NCBI GenBank assembly: GCA_002483605.1 | Contig: DLIG01000015.1 | Coordinates: forward strand, 71,159 to 135,158 | Reading direction: 5' to 3' | Length of the DNA: 64,000 nucleotides | From: Sulfurovum sp. UBA7648 | GTDB lineage: Bacteria; Campylobacterota; Campylobacteria; Campylobacterales; Sulfurovaceae | Part shown: piece after piece, positions 54,490 through 62,627 of the stretch | Layout: every line of letters starts with the position of its first letter | How positions within the stretch are numbered: the stretch's first letter is position 1 | The notes under the pieces: generated by a model | What the model saw: only the letters and a program-made list of their open reading frames with translations | Told to the model about the DNA's origin: nothing | The model's database searches: none | Position numbers and translations under genes: made by a program

Positions 54490-55347
54490 CTAGAACAAAA
54501 TATCAAGTATGATAAACGCTAAAAACACAAATCCAAGATAGCCGTTGACAGTGAAAAATGCTTTATCGATCTTGGCAAAATCATTATGTACGATGTAGTG
54601 TTCATACGAAAGCATCACAGTGCTTACCATTACCGCAATTTGCGCGAACAGTCCCAGCTGTGCATCTATGACAAAGATCGTCCAAAACACTATGGCTAGT
54701 AGATGAAAAAATGCTGCTATTGCCATAGTTTTTGGTGCGCCAAGTTTTGAAGGGATGGAATGAAGCCCGTGAGCTTTGTCAAACTCCATATCTTGGAGTG
54801 AATACAACAGGTCAAACCCAGCTACCCAAAACATCACACCGATTGCTAGATAAACCGACCACAAAGGAATATCTCCAAGCACTGCTACTGCACCGGCTAT
54901 CGGGGCAAGCCCCAGGCTAAGCCCAAGGACCAAGTGAGCCAATGAGCAAAAACGTTTAAAAAGCGTATAAGCTCCAAGGACTATCAAAAACGGAATTGAT
55001 AGTTTAAGGGCCAATGGATTGATAAGAAAACTTACTGCTATGAATAACAGCGCATTTAAGATGATAAAGCTGATCATACTAGCAGAACTTATGCGGCCAT
55101 CTACTGAGGGCCTGCCAAGTGTACGAGGATTTAATATATCAATGTCGCGATCTAGATAGCGATTAACTCCCATAGCAAAGTTTCTAGCGCTAACCGCAGC
55201 AAAAACACCAAGCAAGAGCAGTTTCCATCCAAACCAACCCTCTGCAGCTACCAGCATAGCTATAAAGATAAAAGGCAAAGAAAATACAGAGTGCTGGAAC
55301 ATCACCAGTTCGGAGAAATTGTGTAGATATTTCGATATTTTATTCAA
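54490..55347 (-). CDS. mqnP: Menaquinone-type prenyltransferase MqnP (UbiA family)
   Basis: 285 residues, eight or nine predicted helices. Aspartate-rich motifs NRYLDRDIDILNPRT and YSLQDMEFDKAHGL bind the prenyl diphosphate. In Campylobacterota, which use the futalosine route, this UbiA relative is MqnP; E. coli UbiA-type activity is the other reading. Starts at TTG (55347) after AAAGGA. Confidence 0.85.
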   Translation of the reverse strand: MNKISKYLHNFSELVMFQHSVFSLPFIFIAMLVAAEGWFGWKLLLLGVFAAVSARNFAMGVNRYLDRDIDILNPRTLGRPSVDGRISSASMISFIILNALLFIAVSFLINPLALKLSIPFLIVLGAYTLFKRFCSLAHLVLGLSLGLAPIAGAVAVLGDIPLWSVYLAIGVMFWVAGFDLLYSLQDMEFDKAHGLHSIPSKLGAPKTMAIAAFFHLLAIVFWTIFVIDAQLGLFAQIAVMVSTVMLSYEHYIVHNDFAKIDKAFFTVNGYLGFVFLAFIILDILF

Positions 55348-55407
55348 ATAGATCCTTTTTATTTTCTTAGCCGTTACTGCAAGCGTAGTGTGGCAGTTTA
55401 TTTTTAT

Positions 55408-55534
55408 ACTTTTCTTTTTATAAAGAAAAGTAACAAAAGAAAATAGTCACCACTCACGAACCGTGACGCACTATTTCTGCGAGGATTTCTCAAAATAGTG
55501 CTACTTTTCGAGCGTTCGGGTGACATTATTTTAT
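55408..55534. repeat. Hairpin repeat family 1, copy C
   Basis: Lead palindrome CTTTTCTTTTT/AAAGAAAAG, outer arms GTCACC and GGTGAC, inner stem GCACTATTT / AAATAGTGC. The T-A of copy B outer arm is C-G here, a compensatory change. Confidence 0.72.
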
Positions 55535-55596
55535 AGAATGCTTCGCTATACTCACAATGACCGTCACTGCGAGGATTGAAAATCCGCGGCAGTCCA

Positions 55597-56148
55597 CTAC
55601 AAATGCGGAATTTTTACCTTGCTGTTTAGCGACCAAGCTATGGTCAAAACCAATAGCGATATCACAAAGATATTTGTAAGCAGTCCGCTTATATATAACA
55701 GCCACAATATCCATAGCAGTATAGCACCAAGAGGAGTAGGCACTCCTGTGAAGTATTTGGTAACCTCTCCTGCATCACTCATGAGATTAAAACTCACAAG
55801 CCTTCTTAGGCCGCTTATAACATACCATATAAATAACAATCCAACTATAAGTTTAACAAAATTGCTATCAAATTCCAAAGCAAAAAATAGAAAAAACGAA
55901 GGCATAACCACAAACGAGAGAAAATCAGCAAAACTATCCAGCTGCACCCCAAATTCAGTTGATAAGCCATATTTGCGCGCTACTTTGCCATCCATTATAT
56001 CAAATGCTCCTGCTACCCATGCTAGAACTGCGGCTATGGCAAATTGGTCTATGGTAACTAGGTATATAGCTATCATACCGCATGCGATATTGGCAAATGT
56101 GATGAGATTGGCTAGATTGAAGTGATAATTTGGTTCTAGTAATTTCAA
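55597..56148 (-). CDS. pssA: CDP-diacylglycerol-serine O-phosphatidyltransferase
   Basis: 183 residues, several helices. The CDP-alcohol motif is DIMDGKVARKYGLSTEFGVQLDSFADF, written here across two pieces of the family pattern D-G-x2-A-R-x8-G-x3-D-x3-D. Makes phosphatidylserine. Short relative to some homologues but complete. Start is TTG (56148) after AAAGGA. Confidence 0.9.
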   Translation of the reverse strand: MKLLEPNYHFNLANLITFANIACGMIAIYLVTIDQFAIAAVLAWVAGAFDIMDGKVARKYGLSTEFGVQLDSFADFLSFVVMPSFFLFFALEFDSNFVKLIVGLLFIWYVISGLRRLVSFNLMSDAGEVTKYFTGVPTPLGAILLWILWLLYISGLLTNIFVISLLVLTIAWSLNSKVKIPHL

Positions 56149-56213
56149 TTTTTTCCTTTTTTTTCGTCATTGTTAGCGAATTTAATTCATAATGACAAAG
56201 TTGTTTTTTTATT

Positions 56214-56333
56214 GTTACTTTTTATAAAGTAACCAAAATCGTCATTCTCGCAATATCGTTTACGGCATATTTCATGCTAACCGCTTTGAAATATTGCCTA
56301 CTTATAATGATGCTCGGATGACATTATTTTATA
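56214..56333. repeat. Hairpin repeat family 1, copy D
   Basis: Lead palindrome GTTACTTT-TTAT-AAAGTAAC, outer arms GTCATTC and GGATGAC, inner stem as in copy A. Together with copy A it defines one subtype of the family. Confidence 0.75.
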
Positions 56334-56341
56334 ATTTTAAT

Positions 56342-56425
56342 CTCGTTCCCATCGTCCTCGATGGGAACGCATACTGGATACAAAACACCAATATACACTC
56401 CCACGCTGGAGCATGGGAGCGAGAG
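56342..56425. repeat. CTCGTTCCC cruciform repeat family 2, copy 2
   Basis: Same inner palindrome CCCATCGTCCTCGATGGG and outer arms CTCGTTCCC and GGGAGCGAGAG as at 54213, with a different middle. Confidence 0.75.
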
Positions 56426-56438
56426 ATAACAGACTCCC

Positions 56439-56502
56439 GTCATACCGAACTTGATTCGGTATCCACTTTTTTATTGATTCCAGCTCAAAGCACGGAATGA
56501 CA
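56439..56502. repeat. GTCAT double-hairpin repeat family 3
   Basis: GTCATACCGAACTTGATTCG then a second hairpin closing with GCACGGAATGAC, so the whole is framed by GTCAT and ATGAC. Reverse copy at 49768; a third form at 59894. Confidence 0.75.
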
Positions 56503-56607
56503 AATATATCACAAGTACAAGACAAAATTAAGATACACAATAATAACAAAAAAGCTATAAAAAAGAAAAGATAAAAGTCAAAAGATGATTAATATAAAAA
56601 GGAAGGT

Positions 56608-56631
56608 GAACCAAGGCAAAAGCCTAGGTTC
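56608..56631 (-). terminator. Terminator of the first porin gene
   Basis: On the minus strand GAACCTAGGC-TTTT-GCCTTGGTTC with one mismatch, followed by ACCTTCCTTTTTATA. The second porin has the same design. Confidence 0.7.
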
Positions 56632-56655
56632 AAAGAACTTTAAGAAAGTTGATTC

Positions 56656-57939
56656 TTAGAAGTTATATCTAGCTACTACACGAAGAACATTTCCTGACTC
56701 ATCAAGAGGACCGGAATTTATATAACCATATGTAGCAGCTAAGGTTGTATTTTCAGTGATGTTTGTTGAGTAAGAAATATCCAATTCATTTGTTGATTCA
56801 CCACCGCTATAATCTGTATAACCGTACGCACCACCAAGGTTGCCGCCAAATAGATCAGCATTTGCTCTAATAACAAATTTGTTGTTGTCATTACGGAAAT
56901 TCATAACTGAAGGCCAAACAGGATTAAATGGTATTATTTCTTCTGCTAGCATATCTGTATAAAGAGCTGATCCGCTACCCCCTACATTGAATATACCAAT
57001 TGCAGAGTCATTCACATGAGAATATGAAAGGCATAGATTAACAATATCAAGTTTACCGCTTACTTTGGCACCAAATGCTGCACTGTCTCCGCCGGCAGCA
57101 TCTAAGAAATCATTTGTTACAGTACCGCCTTGTAAGCCTATATTGATACTGTTCATTTTGTATTGCGCGTCAGCCCAAAGAATGACAAGGCTATCGTCAG
57201 CAGCATAATCGCCTGCATAGTAAATTGAACCTGTCAATGTCAGATCTTGGAAAGATTTGTTTTGAGCGGTCAACATCCATACGCCGGCATCATCATTGAG
57301 TTTATCAAATTCATTCATGTTACCAGCAGGCACACCTGCGCCAGTTACTATATCCCATGCAGCATATCCATTTTTATTTGCATCTCTAACCCATGCACCA
57401 ACAAGAACTGTATCTTGGATATCTGTATTTACTACGAGCAATGCATCGAAAGTATTTTTAAATACGTTCCAATCTTCAGAGAAAGCAAATGGCGAAAGCG
57501 CTTTTGGAAGTTCTTGACGACCTATTTTGATAGAAGTATTATCAAAACCATAAGTTAAGTAAAGTTGTGAAAAGTATGCGCCGTTAAGATCATTGTTTGG
57601 ACTGAAACCAGTATAATGGCTAGCATTTTGCATAGGGGCAAACACTACATCTTCTTCTAGGCCAAGCGTACCAAGACCGGTAAGTTCTACACCAAAGCCA
57701 ATGCCGTACATCAGATCATCGTTAGTTGCTCTTAGTTGAAGGCCTGCATTTGCAAATGACATTTCTTGATCAAAAAGATCGCCTGTCCCAAGAAATGGAA
57801 TCGTATCTTGTGTTTGATAGTAAACAACACCTTGTCCACTAAATTTCCAATTCGACATTGCTTTTTCAACCGGAGAGATATCACCACCTGCCATAATCAT
57901 AGTCGAAGCGACCACCGAAAGTAACAACATTTTTTTCAT
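56656..57939 (-). CDS. Outer membrane porin, tandem copy 1
   Basis: About 427 residues from the ATG at 57939. Signal peptide MKKMLLLSVVASTMIMAGG, then a beta-rich chain ending RVVARYNF with terminal Phe. Conserved blocks such as GRQELPKALSPFAFSEDWNVF and VLVGAWVRDANKNGYAAW are shared with copy 2. Resembles major outer membrane porins of Campylobacterota (Opr type). Own promoter and terminator. Cargo unknown. Confidence 0.8.
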   Translation of the reverse strand: MKKMLLLSVVASTMIMAGGDISPVEKAMSNWKFSGQGVVYYQTQDTIPFLGTGDLFDQEMSFANAGLQLRATNDDLMYGIGFGVELTGLGTLGLEEDVVFAPMQNASHYTGFSPNNDLNGAYFSQLYLTYGFDNTSIKIGRQELPKALSPFAFSEDWNVFKNTFDALLVVNTDIQDTVLVGAWVRDANKNGYAAWDIVTGAGVPAGNMNEFDKLNDDAGVWMLTAQNKSFQDLTLTGSIYYAGDYAADDSLVILWADAQYKMNSINIGLQGGTVTNDFLDAAGGDSAAFGAKVSGKLDIVNLCLSYSHVNDSAIGIFNVGGSGSALYTDMLAEEIIPFNPVWPSVMNFRNDNNKFVIRANADLFGGNLGGAYGYTDYSGGESTNELDISYSTNITENTTLAATYGYINSGPLDESGNVLRVVARYNF

Positions 57940-57971
57940 TCTATACTCCTTTTTGATTTTGAATGACCTCA

Positions 57972-58001
57972 AGTATAACACAGATTATTTTTAAATGTCA
58001 A
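57972..58001 (-). promoter_or_regulatory. Promoter of porin copy 1
   Basis: Minus strand TTGACA (58001-57996), 18-base spacer, TATACT (57977-57972). Near-consensus; the same promoter stands before copy 2. Confidence 0.8.
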
Positions 58002-58064
58002 GAAAATTAATGGAAAATTAATAAAAAATAACAAAAAAGCAGTAAAGAATAAGAAAAAGAGGTA

Positions 58065-58086
58065 AACTGAGGCAAAAGCCCCAGTT
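58065..58086 (-). terminator. Terminator of the second porin gene
   Basis: Minus strand AACTGGGGC-TTTT-GCCTCAGTT, 9-bp stem with one G-T pair, then a T-rich run. Parallel to the hairpin at 56608. Confidence 0.72.
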
Positions 58087-58117
58087 TTAAAAGAATTTTT
58101 ATGAATAATAATAATTC

Positions 58118-59380
58118 TTAGAAGTTATATTTAGCAACAGCTCTGATAAGGTTAGCATCTGTTACGCCATCAATGTCAGCATAAACATAAGCAAGTACAC
58201 CAACTAGGTTACTAGTGATATGAGTTGCATAAACAACGTCAACTTCGTTTACTTCAGTTCCACCAGCCAAGGCTTTTGTACCATCAGTATATGCATATGC
58301 ACCTGTTAAGTTACCGCCAAGTACATCTGCATTTGCAGCAACTACGAATTTATCCATGTCATTTCTTAGAGCAGTACCAAGAGGAGACACTTGATCTAAA
58401 GCAGTATCTGTGTAAAGAGCAGATGTGCTGCCGCCAACTTGGAACATACCAAGAGAAGAATCATTTACATGAGAGTAAGCAACATGAGCGTTGATCATAT
58501 CAAGTTTGCCGCTGATCATAGCACCGAATGCTGTAGTATCATCTGCAAGAGCATCACACATTACAGCACCACCTTGAAGAGCTATGTTAGCGATACCAGC
58601 ATTGTATTGTGCATCAGCCCAAAGGATATTTGCATCTTCGTTTGAACCTGGAACTAGAGTGTTAGAAAAATCAGCACCATAATACCATGAACCAGTCAAT
58701 GTCAAATCAGCGATTGATTTGTTTTGAGCAGTTAACATAAATACACCGTTATCCCAGTTAGTGCTGCCAAAGGTATTCATTTCAGCATGCATACCGTTTA
58801 CATTGTTATCTCTTACCCATGCACCTACAAGAACTGTATCAGGAAGGTCTGTGTTTACAAGAAGAGCTGCATTGAAAGTATTTGTAAATACGTTCCAATC
58901 TTCAGAGTAAGCAAATGGAGAAAGTGCTTTTGGAAGTTCTTGACGACCTACTTTAAGGCTTGTGTTACCCACACCGTATGTCAAATAAAGTTGTGAAAGG
59001 TATGCACTGTTAAAAGAACCGTTAGCAAGTTGCATAACATTAGATACAACGTCTTCTTCTAGGCCAAGAGTACCAAGTACATTTGCTTGTGCACCAAAAC
59101 CGATACCTGCAACAACATCAGCATTTGTAGCCGTAAATTGAAGGCCGGCATTAGCACCCGCAGCATCTTGGTCAAAAAGATCACCTGTACCAGCACCAGA
59201 TATAGCCACTGCTGCATCATCAGTTTGGTAATAAACTACGCCTTGACCGCTGAATTTCCAGTTAGACTCAACTACTGGAGCTGGAGCTGGTGCAACAACC
59301 GCTGGCTCAACTGGAGCGATATCACCGCCCGCCATAATCATAGTAGAAGCTACTATTGAAAGTAACAAAGTTTTTTTCAT
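58118..59380 (-). CDS. Outer membrane porin, tandem copy 2
   Basis: About 420 residues from the ATG at 59380. Signal peptide ends near MAGG. After it comes a Pro/Ala/Val linker (VEPAVVAPAPAPVVES) absent from copy 1, then the barrel, ending IRAVAKYNF. GRQELPKALSPFAYSEDWNVF is shared with copy 1. The linker may span the peptidoglycan layer or be mere spacer. Confidence 0.8.
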   Translation of the reverse strand: MKKTLLLSIVASTMIMAGGDIAPVEPAVVAPAPAPVVESNWKFSGQGVVYYQTDDAAVAISGAGTGDLFDQDAAGANAGLQFTATNADVVAGIGFGAQANVLGTLGLEEDVVSNVMQLANGSFNSAYLSQLYLTYGVGNTSLKVGRQELPKALSPFAYSEDWNVFTNTFNAALLVNTDLPDTVLVGAWVRDNNVNGMHAEMNTFGSTNWDNGVFMLTAQNKSIADLTLTGSWYYGADFSNTLVPGSNEDANILWADAQYNAGIANIALQGGAVMCDALADDTTAFGAMISGKLDMINAHVAYSHVNDSSLGMFQVGGSTSALYTDTALDQVSPLGTALRNDMDKFVVAANADVLGGNLTGAYAYTDGTKALAGGTEVNEVDVVYATHITSNLVGVLAYVYADIDGVTDANLIRAVAKYNF

Positions 59381-59411
59381 TCTATACTCCTTTTTGTTTT
59401 GAATGACCACA

Positions 59412-59441
59412 AGTATAACACATATTATTTACGAATGTCAA
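59412..59441 (-). promoter_or_regulatory. Promoter of porin copy 2
   Basis: Minus strand TTGACA (59441-59436), 18-base spacer, TATACT (59417-59412). It and the flanking AT-rich bases are nearly the same as for copy 1. Confidence 0.8.
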
Positions 59442-59561
59442 GAAAATTAACGGAAAATTAATAAAAAAGTTAGCAGATATTGATAAAGTCCATATAATAG
59501 GGCTTCATAAGAAGTATTTAAGGTTATGATTGTTTAAAAATCTATTATTATTCTCAAAAAG

Positions 59562-59637
59562 TGGTGGCTCGAGGCGGAATCGAACCGTCGACACGCAGAT
59601 TTTCAGTCTGCTGCTCTACCGACTGAGCTATCGAGCC
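59562..59637 (-). tRNA. tRNA-Phe (anticodon GAA)
   Basis: 76 bases on the minus strand: acceptor GGCTCGA/TCGAGCC, anticodon stem GCAGA/TCTGC with loop CTGAAAA, T arm GGTTCGATTCC, encoded CCA. TATAAT (59660-59655) lies upstream; a similar CGCTATAATT precedes tRNA-Arg. Confidence 0.96.
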
Positions 59638-59783
59638 ACGTTAAAGAGGATAGAATTATAGCGGGTTAATATTAATATTAGCTGAAATTAATGGATAATT
59701 AATGTGATTTGTTAATATATTTTGGTTTTTCTCTTCATGATGTATATGGGTACATATATTATAGTTAGCATTTGTTTATGATC

Positions 59784-59808
59784 GTCATTCCTGCGAAGGC
59801 AGGAATCC
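59784..59808. repeat. Short GTCATTCCTGC palindrome
   Basis: GATTCCTGC-type stem: ATTCCTGC pairs with GCAGGAAT around CGAAG. The sequence GTCATTCCTGCGAA also occurs alone near 53247. Confidence 0.65.
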
Positions 59809-59893
59809 ATAGAAAGATGAACGAAGTAATAAATAGAAAGAATGGATCCCCTAGTCAAGCCCGAGGATGACGAGCGGCGATCCACATTCTCCC

Positions 59894-59948
59894 GTCATAC
59901 CGAACCCGATTCGGTATCCATGGATTCCGTGTCGTGGCACGGAATGAC
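59894..59948. repeat. GTCAT double-hairpin repeat family 3, compact copy
   Basis: GTCATACCGAACCCGATTCG followed at once by ATTCCGTG...CACGGAAT and GAC. Both stems pair; loops and the space between them differ from the 56439 copy. Confidence 0.75.
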
Positions 59949-59982
59949 AAAGATGCGTAAATTTATTCAGCATTACAGAGGA

Positions 59983-61206
59983 TTATAGCGTCCTAACGCT
60001 CTCCATAAAAACATCACCCCTCTCTTTGTAAGAGCTGAATTGATCCAAGCTTGCAGCTGCAGGCGAAAGCAGGGCAACTGAATCTAATGTATGGTTTTTA
60101 TCTATTTCTTGTACCGCATTTGCCACTGTTTTGCATCTGAGGGCATTTAATCCGTATTTTTCAGATAATTTTAAGAGTTTATCCTCGTTTGCCCCTACTG
60201 TGTATATGATAGGATCATATGGTTTGATAGCTATGAAGAGCTCATCTAGTTCAACTCCTTTGTCATCTCCGCCAAGGATAAGATGAAGCTGCTTATCACC
60301 ATATACTTTTACCGCTTGAATGGCAGCATCAAGGTTGGTAGCTTTGGAGTCATTGACCCAAAGGCGTCCTTTGGCGTCTCTGAGTTCCTCTTGACGATGT
60401 CCTTCTATGATAAAATCATTCATGCATTCATAATCGATCTCGTCATACAATACTTTAGTAACCGCAAGGGCAAGCAAAGCATCTTGAAGGAAGGCTCCTT
60501 TGAATCTCAGCTTTGATATATCTATCCCAAAATAGTTTGCCAAAAATTCATTGGTATCATATTCTACTACAAAAGCGTTGGTCTGAGGCAACGGTAACCC
60601 TTTGGGAACCAAGGCAAGCTCGCCTTCTCTCATAGTAAGAAGCGGTGCAAGTTTATCAGCCGTGTAACCTTCAGCACTCCCGTGCCAATCAAGGTGATCG
60701 GGAGTGATAGGAAGAAGCAGATAGATATTTGGCGAAGCAGTATGCGTATAATGAAGCGTAAATGAACTGGTTTCAAGCACCCAAATAGGAGCTTTGGGGT
60801 CAAGCTCGGCTAGAGGAGTTCCTATATTGCCGCCGCTAATTGCTCCTCTTTTGGCTAATAGATGAGTGAGCATTTGCGTAGTTGTGGTTTTGCCGTTTGT
60901 GCCGCTTATCCATATGTTATAAGGTTTGTCTTGGAGTCGTCCTAGTATATAGTCATATTCGCTTAGCAAATGTTTGGCATTTAGGACTAAAGGGTGAGAC
61001 GGTTTGAAACTTGGCGTCATGACTTCAAGTGTGCTGGCTTCGGGATCAAATAGATGTGACGGCATTATATGATTGCCAATCTCATCTATATATGGCTCAA
61101 AGGTATTGTCATCAAAAAACGTACATCCTCCGCCATAAAGTTTGGCTATTGCTTTGGTGGTTTTGCCATATCCAAAAAGAGTAGGTTTGATATCATTTGT
61201 GTTCAT
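59983..61206 (-). CDS. murD: UDP-N-acetylmuramoylalanine-D-glutamate ligase
   Basis: 407 residues. ISGTNGKTTTTQML is the Mur ligase ATP loop, followed by LETSSFTLHYT, DHLDWHG and NDSKATN with SPAAASLDQF near the end. Adds D-Glu in peptidoglycan synthesis. Follows mraY on the minus strand after a 102-base gap. Confidence 0.95.
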   Translation of the reverse strand: MNTNDIKPTLFGYGKTTKAIAKLYGGGCTFFDDNTFEPYIDEIGNHIMPSHLFDPEASTLEVMTPSFKPSHPLVLNAKHLLSEYDYILGRLQDKPYNIWISGTNGKTTTTQMLTHLLAKRGAISGGNIGTPLAELDPKAPIWVLETSSFTLHYTHTASPNIYLLLPITPDHLDWHGSAEGYTADKLAPLLTMREGELALVPKGLPLPQTNAFVVEYDTNEFLANYFGIDISKLRFKGAFLQDALLALAVTKVLYDEIDYECMNDFIIEGHRQEELRDAKGRLWVNDSKATNLDAAIQAVKVYGDKQLHLILGGDDKGVELDELFIAIKPYDPIIYTVGANEDKLLKLSEKYGLNALRCKTVANAVQEIDKNHTLDSVALLSPAAASLDQFSSYKERGDVFMESVRTL

Positions 61207-61308
61207 TGTGTTCCTTAATTGTAAAGGAAGAAGGTAGAAGGTTAAAGGATGAAGGGTTCTTGTTAGATTAATTTCCTTCTGCCTTCTGCCTTCTGCCTTT
61301 TACCTTAT
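61207..61308 (-). repeat. Short-unit repeats between mraY and murD
   Basis: CCTTCTGCCTTCTGCCTTCT on the plus strand is three 7-base units, opposite an AAGGAAGAAGGTAGAAGG stretch about 50 bases away, so the gap can fold into a long hairpin between two peptidoglycan genes. Confidence 0.6.
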
Positions 61309-62367
61309 TTATCTTAATTTCAATGTGATAAGCGCCAGTACATTTGCTAAAAATGCAACCATCCAAAAACGTACTATTATTTTATTTTCAGCCCATTTTT
61401 TAAGTTCAAAATGGTGATGAATAGGTGCCATAAGAAATATTCGTTGGCCTCTAAGCTTGTAGCTTCCTACTTGCAAGATAACTGAAACAGTTTCTACCAC
61501 AAAAACAAGCCCTATGAGTATGAGCAAAATTTCACTTTTGCCTAATATCGCCAAGTACGCTATAAGCCCGCCTGCAGCTAAGCTGCCGGTGTCGCCCATG
61601 AAAATCTCTGCCGGATAGCAGTTGTACCACAAAAATCCCAAAAGAGCGCCCACAAATGCACCGATAAGTATAGTAACTTCTCCGACTCCGCTGATATGCG
61701 GGATAAGCAGATAGCGGCTAAGCTCTAAGTGCCCGGTAGCATATATAATAAATCCGAGAGTGGCGAGCGATATAGTAGAAGGAACAGTTGCTAGCCCATC
61801 AAGACCATCTGTGAGATTGACAGCATTTGTAGTAGCCAAAAATACCATGACCCAAAATGGAATAGACATATAGCTCATATCAAATAATGGAGTTTTCAAA
61901 AACGGTATATAAAATTTCGTAGAGAAATTCATAAAAAACAATAGTCCGACCACTATAAGAGACACTGCTATCTGGAGCAAAAATTTGCCTCTTGGGGTGA
62001 GTCCTTCAAGATTATTGCCCGATAATACTTTGCCTAGATCATCCTTAAATCCAACAAGTCCAAAACCAATGATAGTTATCAGCCCGCCTACAAGATATAA
62101 ATTGGTTAAATTACCGCTTATTAAAACAGCTATTGTAGCAGCAAAAACAAACACGGCGCCACCCATCGTAGGAGTGTGTTTTTTACCTTCATGGGCAGGT
62201 ACGTATTTATTGATAGGCTGATTTGCTTTTTTGGCAATTGCCCACCTGATATAGCGAGGCATCAAAAAAAGCGATAGCCCCAAAGACAAGAAAAAAGCTA
62301 TTCCGACTCTAACGGTGATATAGCCAAAAAATTTTATAGAGAAAAAATGAGCAAGAGCATAAAGCAT
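61309..62367 (-). CDS. mraY: Phospho-N-acetylmuramoyl-pentapeptide transferase
   Basis: 352 residues from the ATG at 62367. Ten helices; KKHTPTMGGAVFV, NAVNLTDGLDGLA and FMGDTGSLAAGG, with the APIHHHFELKKWAE end, are MraY hallmarks. Makes lipid I. A longer frame to 62400 is less likely. Confidence 0.96.
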   Translation of the reverse strand: MLYALAHFFSIKFFGYITVRVGIAFFLSLGLSLFLMPRYIRWAIAKKANQPINKYVPAHEGKKHTPTMGGAVFVFAATIAVLISGNLTNLYLVGGLITIIGFGLVGFKDDLGKVLSGNNLEGLTPRGKFLLQIAVSLIVVGLLFFMNFSTKFYIPFLKTPLFDMSYMSIPFWVMVFLATTNAVNLTDGLDGLATVPSTISLATLGFIIYATGHLELSRYLLIPHISGVGEVTILIGAFVGALLGFLWYNCYPAEIFMGDTGSLAAGGLIAYLAILGKSEILLILIGLVFVVETVSVILQVGSYKLRGQRIFLMAPIHHHFELKKWAENKIIVRFWMVAFLANVLALITLKLR

Positions 62368-62400
62368 CGATATACTTCTTTGTTGTGAATTAATTACCAC

Positions 62401-62627
62401 ACTAGGTAATAAGATGTATTTTACTATGATTTGGATAAAAAAACGGTATTAAGAAAATAGCTAAATATTATAAAAATTAAAACCATTTGAAAAGTACTAA
62501 AGTTATATATCTTAAGAAAATATTGAGGTGTTGTTTTTGTTTTGGCGCACTTAACCATATTTGTCAATAAATTTGGTATACTAATATAGTAAAAATTGCA
62601 TAATATATTTATAAAAAAAGAGATTTT
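62401..62627. other. Divergent gap between mraY and gpmI
   Basis: About 227 AT-rich bases. TATACT (62577-62582), some 45 bases before gpmI, is a possible -10; no good -35 stands at 17 bases. Nothing else is recognised. Confidence 0.35.

Larger units (their letters stand above)
56149..56655. other. Repeat-filled gap between pssA and the first porin
   Basis: 507 bases. Contains family 1 copy D (56214-56333), family 2 copy 2 (56342-56425), a family 3 copy (56439-56502) and the porin terminator (56608-56631). No gene is supported. Confidence 0.75.
59638..59982. other. Repeat-rich gap between tRNA-Phe and murD
   Basis: 345 bases. Besides the tRNA promoter it holds a palindrome GTCATTCCTGC-GAAG-GCAGGAATCC-type (59784-59808), a GGATCCCCTAG...GAGGATGACGAG stretch, and the family 3 repeat at 59894-59948. 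No gene is supported. Confidence 0.65.

Noticed and set aside
56294..56549. ORFs in the gap between pssA and the porin
   Set aside because: Made of the same repeats, with stretches shared with the ORFs at 54.2 kb only because the repeats are shared.
49495..60000. Possible CRISPR array or insertion sequences in the repeat-rich stretch
   Set aside because: Repeats are few, irregularly spaced, palindromic and in mixed orientation; there are no spacers, cas genes, transposase or terminal repeats with target duplications.
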